Of a stretch of 43,651 nt of DNA, positions 15,557 through 24,254 are shown piece after piece (the first letter of the stretch is position 1; each line of letters begins with the position of its first letter). Source of the DNA: an uncultured Lachnospiraceae bacterium (GTDB lineage Bacteria; Bacillota; Clostridia; Lachnospirales; Lachnospiraceae); the NCBI GenBank assembly GCA_910587305.1, contig CAJUKV010000024.1, forward strand, positions 12,801 to 56,451. Direction: 5' to 3'. The notes beneath the pieces were generated by a model, which had not been told where the DNA came from, did not search any database, and was given only the letters and a program-made list of their open reading frames with translations. The translations under genes and the position numbers were made by a program.

Positions 15557-16534
15557 ATGGCCACTCTGAAAGACGTTGCAAAATTGGCGGGGTTAACTAC
15601 CAGTACGGTATCCCGGGTAATCAATAACCGGGGGTATATAAGTGAAAATACACGTAAAAAAGTCGACGATGCAATGAAGGACCTGAATTATCAACCAAAC
15701 GAAGCGGCAAGGAGCCTTCGAATGAAAAGCACTAACACCATAGGATTGATTGTACCCCATGTGAGCCATCCGTATTTTGCGGAGATGATCAGCAATCTGG
15801 AGGCAAGGGCGTATGAAAAGGGATATAAGATTATGCTGTGCAACTCGCAGTGTATCCACGAAAGAGAAGAAGAATACATAAGAATGTGCATCAATCATAA
15901 GGTGGCAGGTATTATTTTGTGCAGCGGTTCCGTGGCTTTGGATGTATTTGACGGCGTCGATGTTCCGGTGATTACCATAGAGCGATTTTTAGATAATGGA
16001 ACTGCTTCCGTAGAGTGCGACAACAAGCAGGGCGGCGCCCTGGCGGCGGAAAAACTGATTGAATGCGGCTGTAAGCATTTATTGCATGTGGGCAATATCG
16101 GCACTTTGTCCATGCCCGCGGACATGCGTACGGAAGGATTCAGGGAGGTCTGTGAGAGAAAGAAGATTCCTTTTGTGGAAATAAACACGGAGGATACCCA
16201 GTATTATCGGATGGAATATGATGAAATGCTGGAAAATATATTGAAGAAATATCCGGAAACGGACGGAATGTTTGTAAACAGTGATGTCATTGCTGCGCAG
16301 ACGCTGCAGACATGCCGCAAGTTCCATATTTCCGTACCGGAGCAGCTTAAAATAATCGGATTTGACGATACCAATATCGCGCAGCTCACAACGCCCCAGC
16401 TCACAACCATTCGTCAGCCGGTGAAGGAAATGGCTGAAATTGCGATTAATCTTTTACATGATTCCGTTGCGGGAAAGCTGGTGGCAAAGAGAACTGTCCT
16501 TCCGGTCAACTTAATTGAGAGGGAGACTACCTGA
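15557..16534 (+). CDS. LacI-family transcriptional regulator
   Basis: A 325-residue protein. The N-terminal helix-turn-helix TLKDVAKLAGLTTSTVSRVI (about 3-22) is followed by the hinge helix NEAARSLRMK and a periplasmic-binding-protein-like sugar domain (TNTIGLIVPHVSHPYFAEMI). The start at 15557 has AAGGAG upstream; an open frame back to 15470 is not family-like. LacI members repress sugar genes until an inducer binds. The nearest sugar genes on the same strand begin at 18755, so it is the likely regulator of the alpha-galactoside locus, although a minus-strand gene pair intervenes. A candidate operator lies near 18606. Confidence 0.92.
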   Translation: MATLKDVAKLAGLTTSTVSRVINNRGYISENTRKKVDDAMKDLNYQPNEAARSLRMKSTNTIGLIVPHVSHPYFAEMISNLEARAYEKGYKIMLCNSQCIHEREEEYIRMCINHKVAGIILCSGSVALDVFDGVDVPVITIERFLDNGTASVECDNKQGGALAAEKLIECGCKHLLHVGNIGTLSMPADMRTEGFREVCERKKIPFVEINTEDTQYYRMEYDEMLENILKKYPETDGMFVNSDVIAAQTLQTCRKFHISVPEQLKIIGFDDTNIAQLTTPQLTTIRQPVKEMAEIAINLLHDSVAGKLVAKRTVLPVNLIERETT

Positions 16535-16573
16535 AAATTTAACATGAGAAAATCTAATAGGAAATGATGATAC

Positions 16574-16649
16574 ACATCTGGCAGAATGCATTTTGAACGC
16601 TTATTTCCGTATAAGCGCTTTCAGCAGTGATTCGCAATCTGCCAGATGT
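16574..16649. terminator. Possible convergent terminator with stem inside the gene end
   Basis: ACATCTGGCAGA (16574-16585) and TCTGCCAGATGT (16638-16649) are a perfect 12-bp inverted repeat spanning the stop codon of the minus-strand gene, between two converging genes. No strong T tract follows. Confidence 0.35.
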
Positions 16650-17338
16650 TCCGTATTTGAAATGATAACGGCATAGAGAGGTTCAGGAGTTTCTTCCATT
16701 GCCGTTTGGTTATACAAATCATAAAATTCCGTTTCGGACAGGTCAACGGCATAATATCCGTCAATACCGTCCGCAGGATTGACATTACCGTTTTTGTCCT
16801 GGGTCAGGTTGGCGGTGTCGTAGACGAGCTTTCCTTCGGCAAGCAGAGATGACGCTAAGTCGCCTGTCAGACCCTGATCAAGGGGCAGGCAGGCATTTAA
16901 AGCAAGTAAATAGCTGTACATATCCGGTCCGCAGACAGCCATATCCATACGCCCTGAGGAAATAGTGGTCATCACTTCAACTTCCTGGACATAGTAGTAC
17001 ATGTTGTCGTAATCAAAGGGTTGATCCAGGTTAACATCCACAGCGCCGGGCTTTCCGTCGGAGCACAGGTCTTGGGTAAAAGTCTTAAACCAGGGAGAGC
17101 AGTTATCGTCCGTATTTAATACCACACATACCCTCAGCCGGCACGGCTTTTGCCCTTCATAAAACATATGGGCAAAGGTGCAGACGGTGATAAGGATAAA
17201 AATGCCTGCAATAGCAGGCCACTTATAATAATCCCATAAAAATCTGATTTTCTTTTTGAAAGGAAGGCTCTTTAAGGTGTTTAAGTCCCGGCAAAGCTCC
17301 CTGATAAAGATGGATTCGGATTTTTTCTTTTTGTTCAT
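16601..17338 (-). CDS. Hypothetical single-pass membrane protein beside yesL (245 aa)
   Basis: A basic start (MNKKKKSESIFIRELCRDL) precedes one membrane helix (WPAIAGIFILITVCTFAHMF, about 50-69), and the remainder would be extracellular. The outer domain has features reminiscent of solute-binding lobes (VVLNTDDNCSPWFKTFTQDL, MTTISSGRMDMAVCGPDMYS), but I cannot name a family. The start at 17338 is chosen because GGGGG from the leader repeat lies 7 nt upstream; the longer open frame only translates repeat DNA. It follows yesL on the same strand with about 215 nt between, so they may form one transcript. Co-occurrence with YesL suggests a sugar or envelope role. Confidence 0.75.
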   Translation of the reverse strand: MNKKKKSESIFIRELCRDLNTLKSLPFKKKIRFLWDYYKWPAIAGIFILITVCTFAHMFYEGQKPCRLRVCVVLNTDDNCSPWFKTFTQDLCSDGKPGAVDVNLDQPFDYDNMYYYVQEVEVMTTISSGRMDMAVCGPDMYSYLLALNACLPLDQGLTGDLASSLLAEGKLVYDTANLTQDKNGNVNPADGIDGYYAVDLSETEFYDLYNQTAMEETPEPLYAVIISNTEHLADCESLLKALIRK

Positions 17339-17345
17339 TTTTATT

Positions 17346-17500
17346 CCCCCGCATACCGCAAGCACAGCTTGCGGTACTGCCACCGATAAAGAGTTTGGAA
17401 GTTTACTTCCAAACTTATACCCCATGCATACAGCAGGCGGAGCCTGCTGTCATATATCGCAAGCCTTGCCTGCGATACCGCTTTGTTTCCAAACTTCCAG
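17346..17500 (-). repeat. 5'-leader repeat, one full and one diverged copy
   Basis: On the minus strand the copy at 17415-17346 matches the element at 12405 nearly base for base (two hairpins, end ATGCGGGGG). Upstream, 17500-17421 is a diverged copy (GCGGTATCGCAGGCAAGGCT, with a second GCAGGC/GCCTGC hairpin) resembling the one at 24186. The final GGGGG is 7 nt before the ATG. Confidence 0.8.
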
Positions 17501-17553
17501 ACATACCGTATTGCGGCACAGACAGTAATCGCTATTGTTGTTTTCATATCATT

Positions 17554-18207
17554 TCATTTTTCGGCGGTGGTTTCGTTTTCATGATTGCCGGCGGCGTCAT
17601 TTTCGTCCCCGTCAAAGGTAAGCGGTCTTAATTCCTGCTCTGCGTGAGGGTCAGGCAGGTATGCCTTGAGGGCGGAAACGGCAAGCCTCGACTGGTATAG
17701 GACAATCAGGCCGGGCATGATGAAAATAAGCCCGATTAATAAATGGCATACCCAAAGGCCAAACACTAATAGGATAATCATGAGAAGCGTCTTACCCAGA
17801 TTCCGTATGGAAAGGACGAAAGCCCAGATGACGATGTCCTTGCTCTTTTTATCAAATTTGGCGAGCAATGGGAAGGCATATAATGCCGTAAACAGCCAAA
17901 ACAAAAAGATGACGGCGAAAAATACCATAAAAAAGCTGTATATACCAGTTCCGGCATGATAACACATCCGAATATCAATTATGAGAAAAAGGCCAAGTGC
18001 GAGAAGCGGGACGCCAAGGAAAATTCCCTGCTTAAAGTTTTGCTTAAAGGATTGGAAAAAATCCTTTGATACGGAAGTGCCGTTACCGCGCACCAGATTG
18101 ATCATGGCATAGTAAAGAGCGGTGGTGGAAGGCCCTATGGTAAAAATTGGAAGGCAGCAGATAAGCCAGAGGGTATTCAATATAAAAATATCAAAAATGT
18201 TACCCAT
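17554..18207 (-). CDS. yesL: YesL (DUF624) family membrane protein
   Basis: DUF624/YesL (PF04854): about five membrane helices, with LWLICCLPIFTIGPSTTALY as the family hallmark, ending in an acidic cytoplasmic tail. YesL proteins sit beside sugar-binding-protein-dependent transporters; their role is unknown. The only canonical start is the ATG at 18207, which has no ribosome binding site and cuts off a family-like N-terminus. Upstream codons read IIDKFFNQDSPFWIE in the same frame, back to an in-frame stop. An AAAGGAG site (18267-18261) stands exactly 8 nt before ATC at 18252. The true start is therefore probably 18252, with ATG mutated to ATC or a non-canonical start. Confidence 0.85.
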   Translation of the reverse strand: MGNIFDIFILNTLWLICCLPIFTIGPSTTALYYAMINLVRGNGTSVSKDFFQSFKQNFKQGIFLGVPLLALGLFLIIDIRMCYHAGTGIYSFFMVFFAVIFLFWLFTALYAFPLLAKFDKKSKDIVIWAFVLSIRNLGKTLLMIILLVFGLWVCHLLIGLIFIMPGLIVLYQSRLAVSALKAYLPDPHAEQELRPLTFDGDENDAAGNHENETTAEK

Positions 18208-18310
18208 TTCAATCCAAAAGGGAGAGTCCTGGTTAAAAAATTTGTCTATGATAGGGATCGCTCCTTTCTATATTAATATGCTTTCAGTATAAAAAATTAA
18301 AAAAATAATC

Positions 18311-18353
18311 AGTATACCGTCTATGAAATCCATTGACACAAATATTGTATCAA
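18311..18353 (-). promoter_or_regulatory. yesL promoter region with near-perfect 21-bp palindrome
   Basis: On the minus strand TATACT (18316-18311) is a good -10. Around the -35 position lies a palindrome whose arms TTGACACAA (18333-18341) and TTGTATCAA (18345-18353) are separated by ATA, with one mismatch. Its position suggests an operator. The protein that binds it is unknown; the rest of 18354-18529 is AT-rich without other features. Confidence 0.5.
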
Positions 18354-18529
18354 TAAAAGACAAATTGCGCAACAATAATATCAATGGATTGTCATATATA
18401 ATCAGAAGGCAAAATGGCAAAAAAGTTGCAAGAGAACAGGATTATATGCAAAGTGCATAATTATAATATGGATAAATTGTATGTAATTAACATAATTGGT
18501 ATTTTGGGGACAAAATTTATAATAAACGA

Positions 18530-18558
18530 TTGACATATTCTAAAGTAAATGATACGAT
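18530..18558 (+). promoter_or_regulatory. Promoter of the sugar transport operon
   Basis: TTGACA (18530-18535), 17-nt spacer, TACGAT (18553-18558). The leader to the start codon is about 190 nt. Confidence 0.7.
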
Positions 18559-18594
18559 AATACACGCAATTAGATATGTCTGGCGGTTTTTATG

Positions 18595-18643
18595 TTGCAC
18601 AAAAGTTGCTAGCGCTTATTGTGCACCTTGAAAGCTGCACAAT
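18595..18643 (+). promoter_or_regulatory. Operator-like cluster in the sugar operon leader
   Basis: TTGCACAA (18595), ATTGTGCA (18618) and TGCACAAT (18636) are three copies of one half-site in alternating orientation. Between the first two lies TTGCTAGCGCTTAT, with an AGCGCT centre like LacI-family sites. The second and third copies can pair as an RNA hairpin. This is a likely control region for the LacI-type protein at 15557 (inference). Confidence 0.45.
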
Positions 18644-18754
18644 GAGTTTAGCAGCTTTTTTTGCTGCAATTTGTACCGGTGTCCGACTGTGGAACCGGAA
18701 AATTCGTTACCATTACATATCAATTTCAAAGCGAAATAAGGAGGAAATGAAAAA

Positions 18755-20059
18755 ATGAAGAAGAAGTTACTTGCAATGGCGCTGGTAACAGCTATGTCGT
18801 TATCTCTTGTGGCATGCGGCGGAGGCTCAGATTCCGATTCGGGCAGTGGAAGTTCGTCAGGCGACGCGGCGGCAAGCACAGGAGTATCTATTACTATTTT
18901 TAATACGAAGAGTGAAATTCAGGATCAGTTTGTGGAAATGGCTGAGGAATACAGCGCGGCAACAGGCGTGGACGTGGAAGTATATTATTCCAGCGACACC
19001 GTAGCGGCTCATCTGGCTACCAGATATTCGGCTAACGACCCTTACACCATTTCCATGGTAGACGCAAAGGATGTGTATTCTCTTGGAGAAGAACATGCGA
19101 TTGATTTAAGCGATCAGGAGTGGGTTGCCAACACGGACTACGCAATCAGCGTAGGCGGAAAGGTACTGGGCTTCCCGGTATGTATCGAAGCCCGCGGCCT
19201 TATGTACAATGCAACTGCAATTGAGGCAATCACAGGCGAAGAATTTAATCCTGATAATTATAAGACCTTAGACGCATTTAAGGGTCTGCTGGATCAGCTG
19301 GTTGCAGGCGGCATGGAAGCGCCTACCGGCATCATGAAAGAAGACTGGTCCATGGGCGCTCATTATCTTGCGCAGGTTTATGAGGAACAGTCTGACGTAG
19401 AAGCGTTTATCACTTCTTTACATGGCGGCAGCGCTGACCTTGCAAACAATGAAAAATGGAATTCCCTGATGGATACCTTTGACACCTTAATGCAGTACAA
19501 CTATGCGGCAGGTTCACCGGTTGCGGCCGAACGTGAGGTTTCCGAGCAGAAACTTGCCGAGGGCGAGATTGCATTTATGTTTGGCGGTAACTGGGACTGG
19601 GCTATGATCAATGCTTATGACTATTCCGAGAAGATGGGTATGATGCCTGTTCCTCAGAATACCGGCGACGGCTCCAATGAGAAGTTAGTAGGCGGCGGTT
19701 CCAAGTATTTTATGATTGATTCATCTGACAACACCTCTGCAGAACAGCAGCAGGCAGCAAAAGATTTCCTGAATTGGCTCGTATTTGACGAAGCAGGCAA
19801 CAAGTTCTTAACGGAAGACTGTGCTCTTGTTCCCGCTTACAGTAATATTAACGCAGACGCTCTGGATCCCCTTTCCATTTCTGTAAAAACATTTGCTGAC
19901 GAAGGAAAATTAATTGAAAACTACAATTACCTGCCAGATGATCATTATTCTATCAACGGCGCTTCTTTCCAAAAATATTTAGCAGGTCAGGTTGACCGTG
20001 CAGGCCTTGCGGCTGAAATTGAAAGTTATTGGTCATCCACAACTCCTGTAGAACACTAA
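18755..20059 (+). CDS. Sugar ABC transporter substrate-binding lipoprotein
   Basis: A 434-residue family 1 extracellular solute-binding protein. The signal peptide MKKKLLAMALVTAMSLSLVA ends in the lipobox LVAC with Cys21, then a Gly/Ser/Asp-rich linker before the mature domain (VSITIFNTKSEIQDQFVEMA). Such proteins capture oligosaccharides at the outer face of the membrane and pass them to the permeases encoded next. Given the alpha-galactosidase and amylosucrase-like genes downstream, raffinose-family sugars or sucrose are the likely cargo. The ribosome binding site is AAGGAGG. No ATPase gene is present, so a shared MsmK-type ATPase elsewhere is expected. Confidence 0.92.
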   Translation: MKKKLLAMALVTAMSLSLVACGGGSDSDSGSGSSSGDAAASTGVSITIFNTKSEIQDQFVEMAEEYSAATGVDVEVYYSSDTVAAHLATRYSANDPYTISMVDAKDVYSLGEEHAIDLSDQEWVANTDYAISVGGKVLGFPVCIEARGLMYNATAIEAITGEEFNPDNYKTLDAFKGLLDQLVAGGMEAPTGIMKEDWSMGAHYLAQVYEEQSDVEAFITSLHGGSADLANNEKWNSLMDTFDTLMQYNYAAGSPVAAEREVSEQKLAEGEIAFMFGGNWDWAMINAYDYSEKMGMMPVPQNTGDGSNEKLVGGGSKYFMIDSSDNTSAEQQQAAKDFLNWLVFDEAGNKFLTEDCALVPAYSNINADALDPLSISVKTFADEGKLIENYNYLPDDHYSINGASFQKYLAGQVDRAGLAAEIESYWSSTTPVEH

Positions 20060-20069
20060 AAATTTATTT

Positions 20070-20116
20070 TTGCTGCCGGAGTGGGTAAGTGAAAGCTTAC
20101 CTTCCCCCGGCGGCAA
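20070..20116 (+). other. Strong intercistronic hairpin after the binding-protein gene
   Basis: TTGCTGCCGG pairs with CCGGCGGCAA, and inner GGTAAG with CTTACC around a TGAAAG loop. There is no T tract. Such hairpins typically stabilise the abundant binding-protein mRNA and lower permease expression. Confidence 0.7.
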
Positions 20117-20175
20117 ATACTGACAGGCAGGGGTTATAAGGATGTAGTAGGATAAGAGAAGGGAGACATTAAGAT

Positions 20176-21057
20176 ATGGATACAAGCAGCATGTCTTTTA
20201 AATGCAGGCAGTTTCTTATGTTTGCCGGCATTACGACAGTAACGTTTGTTGCTGTGGTTATTTTACCGTTCGTCTATGGTTTGTATTTGACCTTTACAAG
20301 CTGGGACGGCGTTTCAAAACAGAAACCTTTCGTCGGATTCACAAATTATATGTCTACTTTTGCGGACGCCGCTTACTGGCAGGCGCTTGGCAGAACATTT
20401 ATTTATTCTATCATTGCCGTTATTCTTGTAAATGTGGTGGCATTTATTCTGGCATTTTTGGTTACCAGCGGCGTCAAGGGCCAGAACTTCTTCCGGGCAG
20501 GTTTTTTCATCCCCAACCTGATCGGCGGTATCGTACTTGGTTATATTTGGAAGTTTGTGTTTAACCGTGCTTTTGTTGCAATTGGAGAATCTCTCTCCGT
20601 TGGGGCGTTATCTACATCCTGGCTGGCGACAACAAACGGAGCCATGCTGTGTCTCATCATTGTTTCCGTATGGCAGTATGCAGGATATATGATGCTGATT
20701 TATGTGGCAGGCTTTATGAGCGTATCAGCAGACGTTCTGGAAGCGGCAAGGATTGACGGCTGTACCAATATGCAGTCCATTATACATATTTCCGTACCGC
20801 TTATGGTATCTTCTTTTGTACAGTGTCTGTTCCTTACAATTACAAGATGCTTTATGGTATATGATGTAAACCTTTCCCTGACAAATGGCGAGCCCTTTAA
20901 CAGTTCGGTTATGGCGGCGATGCATGTGTACAATCAGGCATTTACCTATAAGAACTATGGTACGGGTCAGGCAGAGGCATTGATATTGTTTATAGTTTGT
21001 GCAGTTGTAGGCGTACTTCAGGTATACATTGGTAAGAAAGCGGAGGTGTCAGCATAA
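20176..21057 (+). CDS. Sugar ABC transporter permease (MalF type)
   Basis: A 293-residue permease of the binding-protein-dependent carbohydrate uptake family (CUT1). It has about six membrane helices starting FLMFAGITTVTFVAVVILPF, and the cytoplasmic EAA loop EAARIDGCTNMQSIIHISVP that docks the ATPase. The N-terminal position and the FTSWDG segment after the first helix are typical of MalF/LacF-type subunits. It pairs with the product of the next gene, whose ATG overlaps this stop codon by one base. It is cotranscribed with the binding protein, with an RNA hairpin in between. Confident as a sugar permease; the sugar is inferred from the neighbours. Confidence 0.93.
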   Translation: MDTSSMSFKCRQFLMFAGITTVTFVAVVILPFVYGLYLTFTSWDGVSKQKPFVGFTNYMSTFADAAYWQALGRTFIYSIIAVILVNVVAFILAFLVTSGVKGQNFFRAGFFIPNLIGGIVLGYIWKFVFNRAFVAIGESLSVGALSTSWLATTNGAMLCLIIVSVWQYAGYMMLIYVAGFMSVSADVLEAARIDGCTNMQSIIHISVPLMVSSFVQCLFLTITRCFMVYDVNLSLTNGEPFNSSVMAAMHVYNQAFTYKNYGTGQAEALILFIVCAVVGVLQVYIGKKAEVSA

Positions 21058-21917
21058 TGGATGATTTGAATGAAAAAGCTGCTCGCAATCGGAAAATACG
21101 GCACGCTGTTTCCATTATTATTTTGATCGTGCTGTTTATATGTTTCATTTTTCCGTTTATTCTGGTAGTAATTAATGTATTTAAGACAAAAGCGGATATC
21201 ACATCAGATCCTTTAGCGCTGATTGGTTCCCATGGATTTACCCTGCAGAACTTCCCGGAAGCTATGAAGAAAATGGACTTCTGGCGTTCCTTTGGAAATT
21301 CGGCGTTTATTACAATCCTTTCAACAATTATCACGATTTTACTTGCATCCATGGCAGCGTATGTGATTGTGCGTAACAAGTGGAAAGCATGCGGGGCTTT
21401 GTTTGGAATGATGATCGCATCCATGGTCATTCCTTTCCAGGTATTGATGATCCCGTTGGTATCCTTGTATGGCGGTGTGTTCGGTATCTTAAATCACCGT
21501 GCAACCCTGATCTTCATGCATGTAGGTTTCTCCGTATCAATGGCAACCTTCATGTTCCATGGAGCAATTCACACAAATGTGCCGATTGCCCTTGAGGAGG
21601 CAGGTACCATTGACGGCTGCAGCCGTTGGCAGATTTATTGGAAAATCGTATTTCCTTTGTTAAAACCGACAATTGCAACGGTGGCAATTATTGATGCAAT
21701 GGCATTCTGGAATGACTACCTCCTTCCAAGCCTTGTACTGGCAAGAAAAGAGTTATATACCATTCCGATTGCTACTCAGGTATTCTATGGGACCTATTCC
21801 ACGGATATCGGTCTGGTAATGGCTGCTTTGTTGCTGGCAATGCTGCCCATTTTAATACTGTATATGTTCTTACAGCGCTATATTGTAGAAGGTGTAACTT
21901 CAGGTGCAGTGAAATAA
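21057..21917 (+). CDS. Sugar ABC transporter permease (MalG type)
   Basis: A 286-residue second permease, with six predicted helices (first: AVSIIILIVLFICFIFPFIL) and the EAA loop EEAGTIDGCSRWQIYWKIVF followed by PLLKP, as in MalG/LacG. The start overlaps the upstream stop codon (TAATG), with GGAGGTG as ribosome binding site, so translation is coupled. It ends the transporter operon: a hairpin with T tract follows at 21947-22036. It forms the membrane channel together with the preceding MalF-type subunit. Confidence 0.93.
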   Translation: MDDLNEKAARNRKIRHAVSIIILIVLFICFIFPFILVVINVFKTKADITSDPLALIGSHGFTLQNFPEAMKKMDFWRSFGNSAFITILSTIITILLASMAAYVIVRNKWKACGALFGMMIASMVIPFQVLMIPLVSLYGGVFGILNHRATLIFMHVGFSVSMATFMFHGAIHTNVPIALEEAGTIDGCSRWQIYWKIVFPLLKPTIATVAIIDAMAFWNDYLLPSLVLARKELYTIPIATQVFYGTYSTDIGLVMAALLLAMLPILILYMFLQRYIVEGVTSGAVK

Positions 21918-21946
21918 GCGGTAAAAGAGGTTTTATTTTATGATGA

Positions 21947-22036
21947 GACTGGCGCTAGTTCCCTAACAATAGCAGGCTCTTTACGGGTGACTGTATTTGT
22001 TTGTGACAGAGCGCCGGTCTTATTTTTAAAGTATAA
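21947..22036 (+). terminator. Terminator of the transporter operon, long loop
   Basis: GACTGGCGCT (21947-21956) and AGCGCCGGTC (22020-22029) pair with one wobble; TTATTTTT follows. The loop is about 63 nt, unusually long. Confidence 0.65.
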
Positions 22037-22064
22037 TTGATATAAAAAAGTGATTTGAGGTGGA

Positions 22065-24143
22065 ATGATGAGAAAGCAGACAGGAAAAAGACAGATAAAT
22101 CGCAGAAAGGATGCGAAAGAAGTTAAAAGCGTGAAAGAAGAAACTGTTGTAAAAGATAGTATTCCTGTAAAATTAGAAGAAACAACAGTGAAGGAATCCG
22201 GCGCTCAAGGGGAAACCATCCGGGAGGCAATTGCCGAAAAGACAGTTATGCAGGAAGCAACCGTCCGGGAGGCAACTGCACAAAAGACAGCTGTCCTGGA
22301 AGAAGGAGCTCAAAATGAAATTTATTTAAAACGGCTTGAGAAACATCATGACGAGCTTCGGTGGCTTTACATGGAATTATATGAAAACGATTCTATGTTT
22401 GCCGAGCTGATGGATAATTTGATGCGTTTCTTTACGGAACGAAATGCGGATTTAAAAAATCAGGATGCGCTTAGGGAGGCGCAAAAGGACTGGTACAAGC
22501 AAAACGATATGCTTGGAATGATGTTTTATATTGACAATTTTGCAGGGAATATGAAAGGTGTGGAATCTAAGTTAGATTACATTGAAAAGTGTAATGTAAA
22601 TTATATTCATTTAATGCCCTTTCTTGAAACTCCGGAGGGGCGCTCTGACGGAGGGTATGCGGTAGCGGATTTCAGAAAGGTGCAGGAAAACCTTGGCTCT
22701 ATGGAGGATTTGGACAGCTTAACTTCCTCCTGCCATAAAAAGGGCATTAATGTCTGCATGGATTTTGTTATGAACCACACTTCGGAAGACCATGAGTGGG
22801 CAAAGAGAGCACGGGCAGGCGAGGGCGAATATATGAGCCGCTACTTTTTCTTCCGGGATGATACCATTCCATCCCAGTATGAAAGGACAGTACCGCAGGT
22901 ATTTCCCACAACGGCTCCGGGGAACTTTACTTATCTGCCGGATGCAGGCCATTATGTGATGACCTCATTTTACCCTTATCAGTGGGATTTGAATTATAAA
23001 AATCCCAGAGTCTTCAATGAAATGATGTATAATTTCCTTTACCTGGCAAATCGGGGAATTGATATTATCCGGATTGACGCGGTTCCTTATATATGGAAGG
23101 AATTAAATACTCAGTGCAGAAATCTCCCTCAGGTACATACGATCGTGCGCATGATGCGTATTATCAGCGAGATTGTCTGTCCGGGCGTTCTGCTGCTTGG
23201 GGAAGTGGTGATGGAGCCTGAGAAGGTAGTGCCGTATTTTGGTACCGTGGAAAAGCCGGAATGCCACATGCTTTATAATGTTACCACCATGGCAACCACC
23301 TGGCATACGGTAGCCACAAGGGACGTGCGCCTTTTAAAAAGACAGCTTGACATTGTGAACGCACTGCCTAAGGATTATGTATTTTTAAATTACCTGCGCT
23401 GTCATGATGACATAGGCTGGGGACTTGATTATGGTACTCTGATGCTGGAAGGAGTAGGAGAGCGCTCTCACAAACAATATTTGAACGATTATTTCCAGGG
23501 GTATGCGGGAGAAAGTAACAGCCGCGGAGAGCTTTATAATGCCGACCCTGTCACGGGGGACGCCAGGTTCTGTGGAACCACCGCATCCATGTGCGGCATA
23601 GAAAAGGCCGGATTTGAGCAGAATGAGGCGGCCATGGAAAAGGCGATCCGCCTGGATGTGATGCTTCACGCATATATGTTTATGCAGTCCGGTATTCCGG
23701 TTATCTATAGTGGGGATGAGATCGGGCAGGTAAATGATTATACTTATAAAGAGGACCCTGAAAAGGCCGCGGATTCCAGATACATCCACCGGGGCGCAAT
23801 GAACTGGGAACTGGTTAAAGACATTGCAAAGCCGGAGAGTGTGGCGGCAAAAATGTTTACAAGTCTCGATAAGTTAGAGCAGATCCGGAAAGGGGAAAAG
23901 GTATTTGTGTCAAATGCGGATACCTGGACAATTGAAACCTGGGATCAGTCCATTTTGTGTATTGGAAGATATTTTGAAGGCGAGAAGATTATAGGCTTGT
24001 TTAACTTCAGCGAATATGATAAGATTGCATGGATCAATGAAACGGACGGCGATTACACGGATTTGATTTCAGGTGAAGTTATGCAGCCGGTTGGGGTTAA
24101 AGTGCCTGCTTATGGATTTTATTATCTGAAGCATACGTTTTGA
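22065..24143 (+). CDS. GH13 subfamily 4 amylosucrase/sucrose hydrolase-like enzyme
   Basis: 692 residues. The barrel is amylosucrase-like: SDGGYAVADFRKVQENLGS, nucleophile Asp338 in RIDAVPYIWK, acid/base Glu380 in LLGEVVMEP, and Asp448 in the LRCHDDIGW motif that marks amylosucrase relatives. Substrate is likely sucrose, either hydrolysed or used as a glucosyl donor; that choice cannot be read from sequence. It fits a raffinose locus, since removal of galactose from raffinose leaves sucrose. Residues 1-83 are an odd low-complexity extension rich in Lys, Glu, Val and Thr with loose repeats (EETTVKES, EATVREATAQKT). Start ATG-ATG with GAGGTGGA upstream. It follows the transporter terminator. 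Confidence 0.87.
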   Translation: MMRKQTGKRQINRRKDAKEVKSVKEETVVKDSIPVKLEETTVKESGAQGETIREAIAEKTVMQEATVREATAQKTAVLEEGAQNEIYLKRLEKHHDELRWLYMELYENDSMFAELMDNLMRFFTERNADLKNQDALREAQKDWYKQNDMLGMMFYIDNFAGNMKGVESKLDYIEKCNVNYIHLMPFLETPEGRSDGGYAVADFRKVQENLGSMEDLDSLTSSCHKKGINVCMDFVMNHTSEDHEWAKRARAGEGEYMSRYFFFRDDTIPSQYERTVPQVFPTTAPGNFTYLPDAGHYVMTSFYPYQWDLNYKNPRVFNEMMYNFLYLANRGIDIIRIDAVPYIWKELNTQCRNLPQVHTIVRMMRIISEIVCPGVLLLGEVVMEPEKVVPYFGTVEKPECHMLYNVTTMATTWHTVATRDVRLLKRQLDIVNALPKDYVFLNYLRCHDDIGWGLDYGTLMLEGVGERSHKQYLNDYFQGYAGESNSRGELYNADPVTGDARFCGTTASMCGIEKAGFEQNEAAMEKAIRLDVMLHAYMFMQSGIPVIYSGDEIGQVNDYTYKEDPEKAADSRYIHRGAMNWELVKDIAKPESVAAKMFTSLDKLEQIRKGEKVFVSNADTWTIETWDQSILCIGRYFEGEKIIGLFNFSEYDKIAWINETDGDYTDLISGEVMQPVGVKVPAYGFYYLKHTF

Positions 24144-24185
24144 TAAAATTCTAACCTGCATTTTGGAAGCGAGGTATTATCAATA

Positions 24186-24247
24186 GCAGTATCGCAGACA
24201 AAGTTTGCGATATGTGACAACAGGCTTTGCATATTGTATGCAGGAGG
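24186..24247 (+). repeat. 5'-leader repeat, diverged copy
   Basis: GCAGTATCGCAGACAAAGTT begins a hairpin (ATCGCA/TGCGAT), then a CAGGCT segment and the end TATGCAGGAGG. It resembles the diverged copy at 17421-17500. GGAGG ends 7 nt before the start codon at 24255. Confidence 0.65.
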
Positions 24248-24254
24248 TGCCAAT

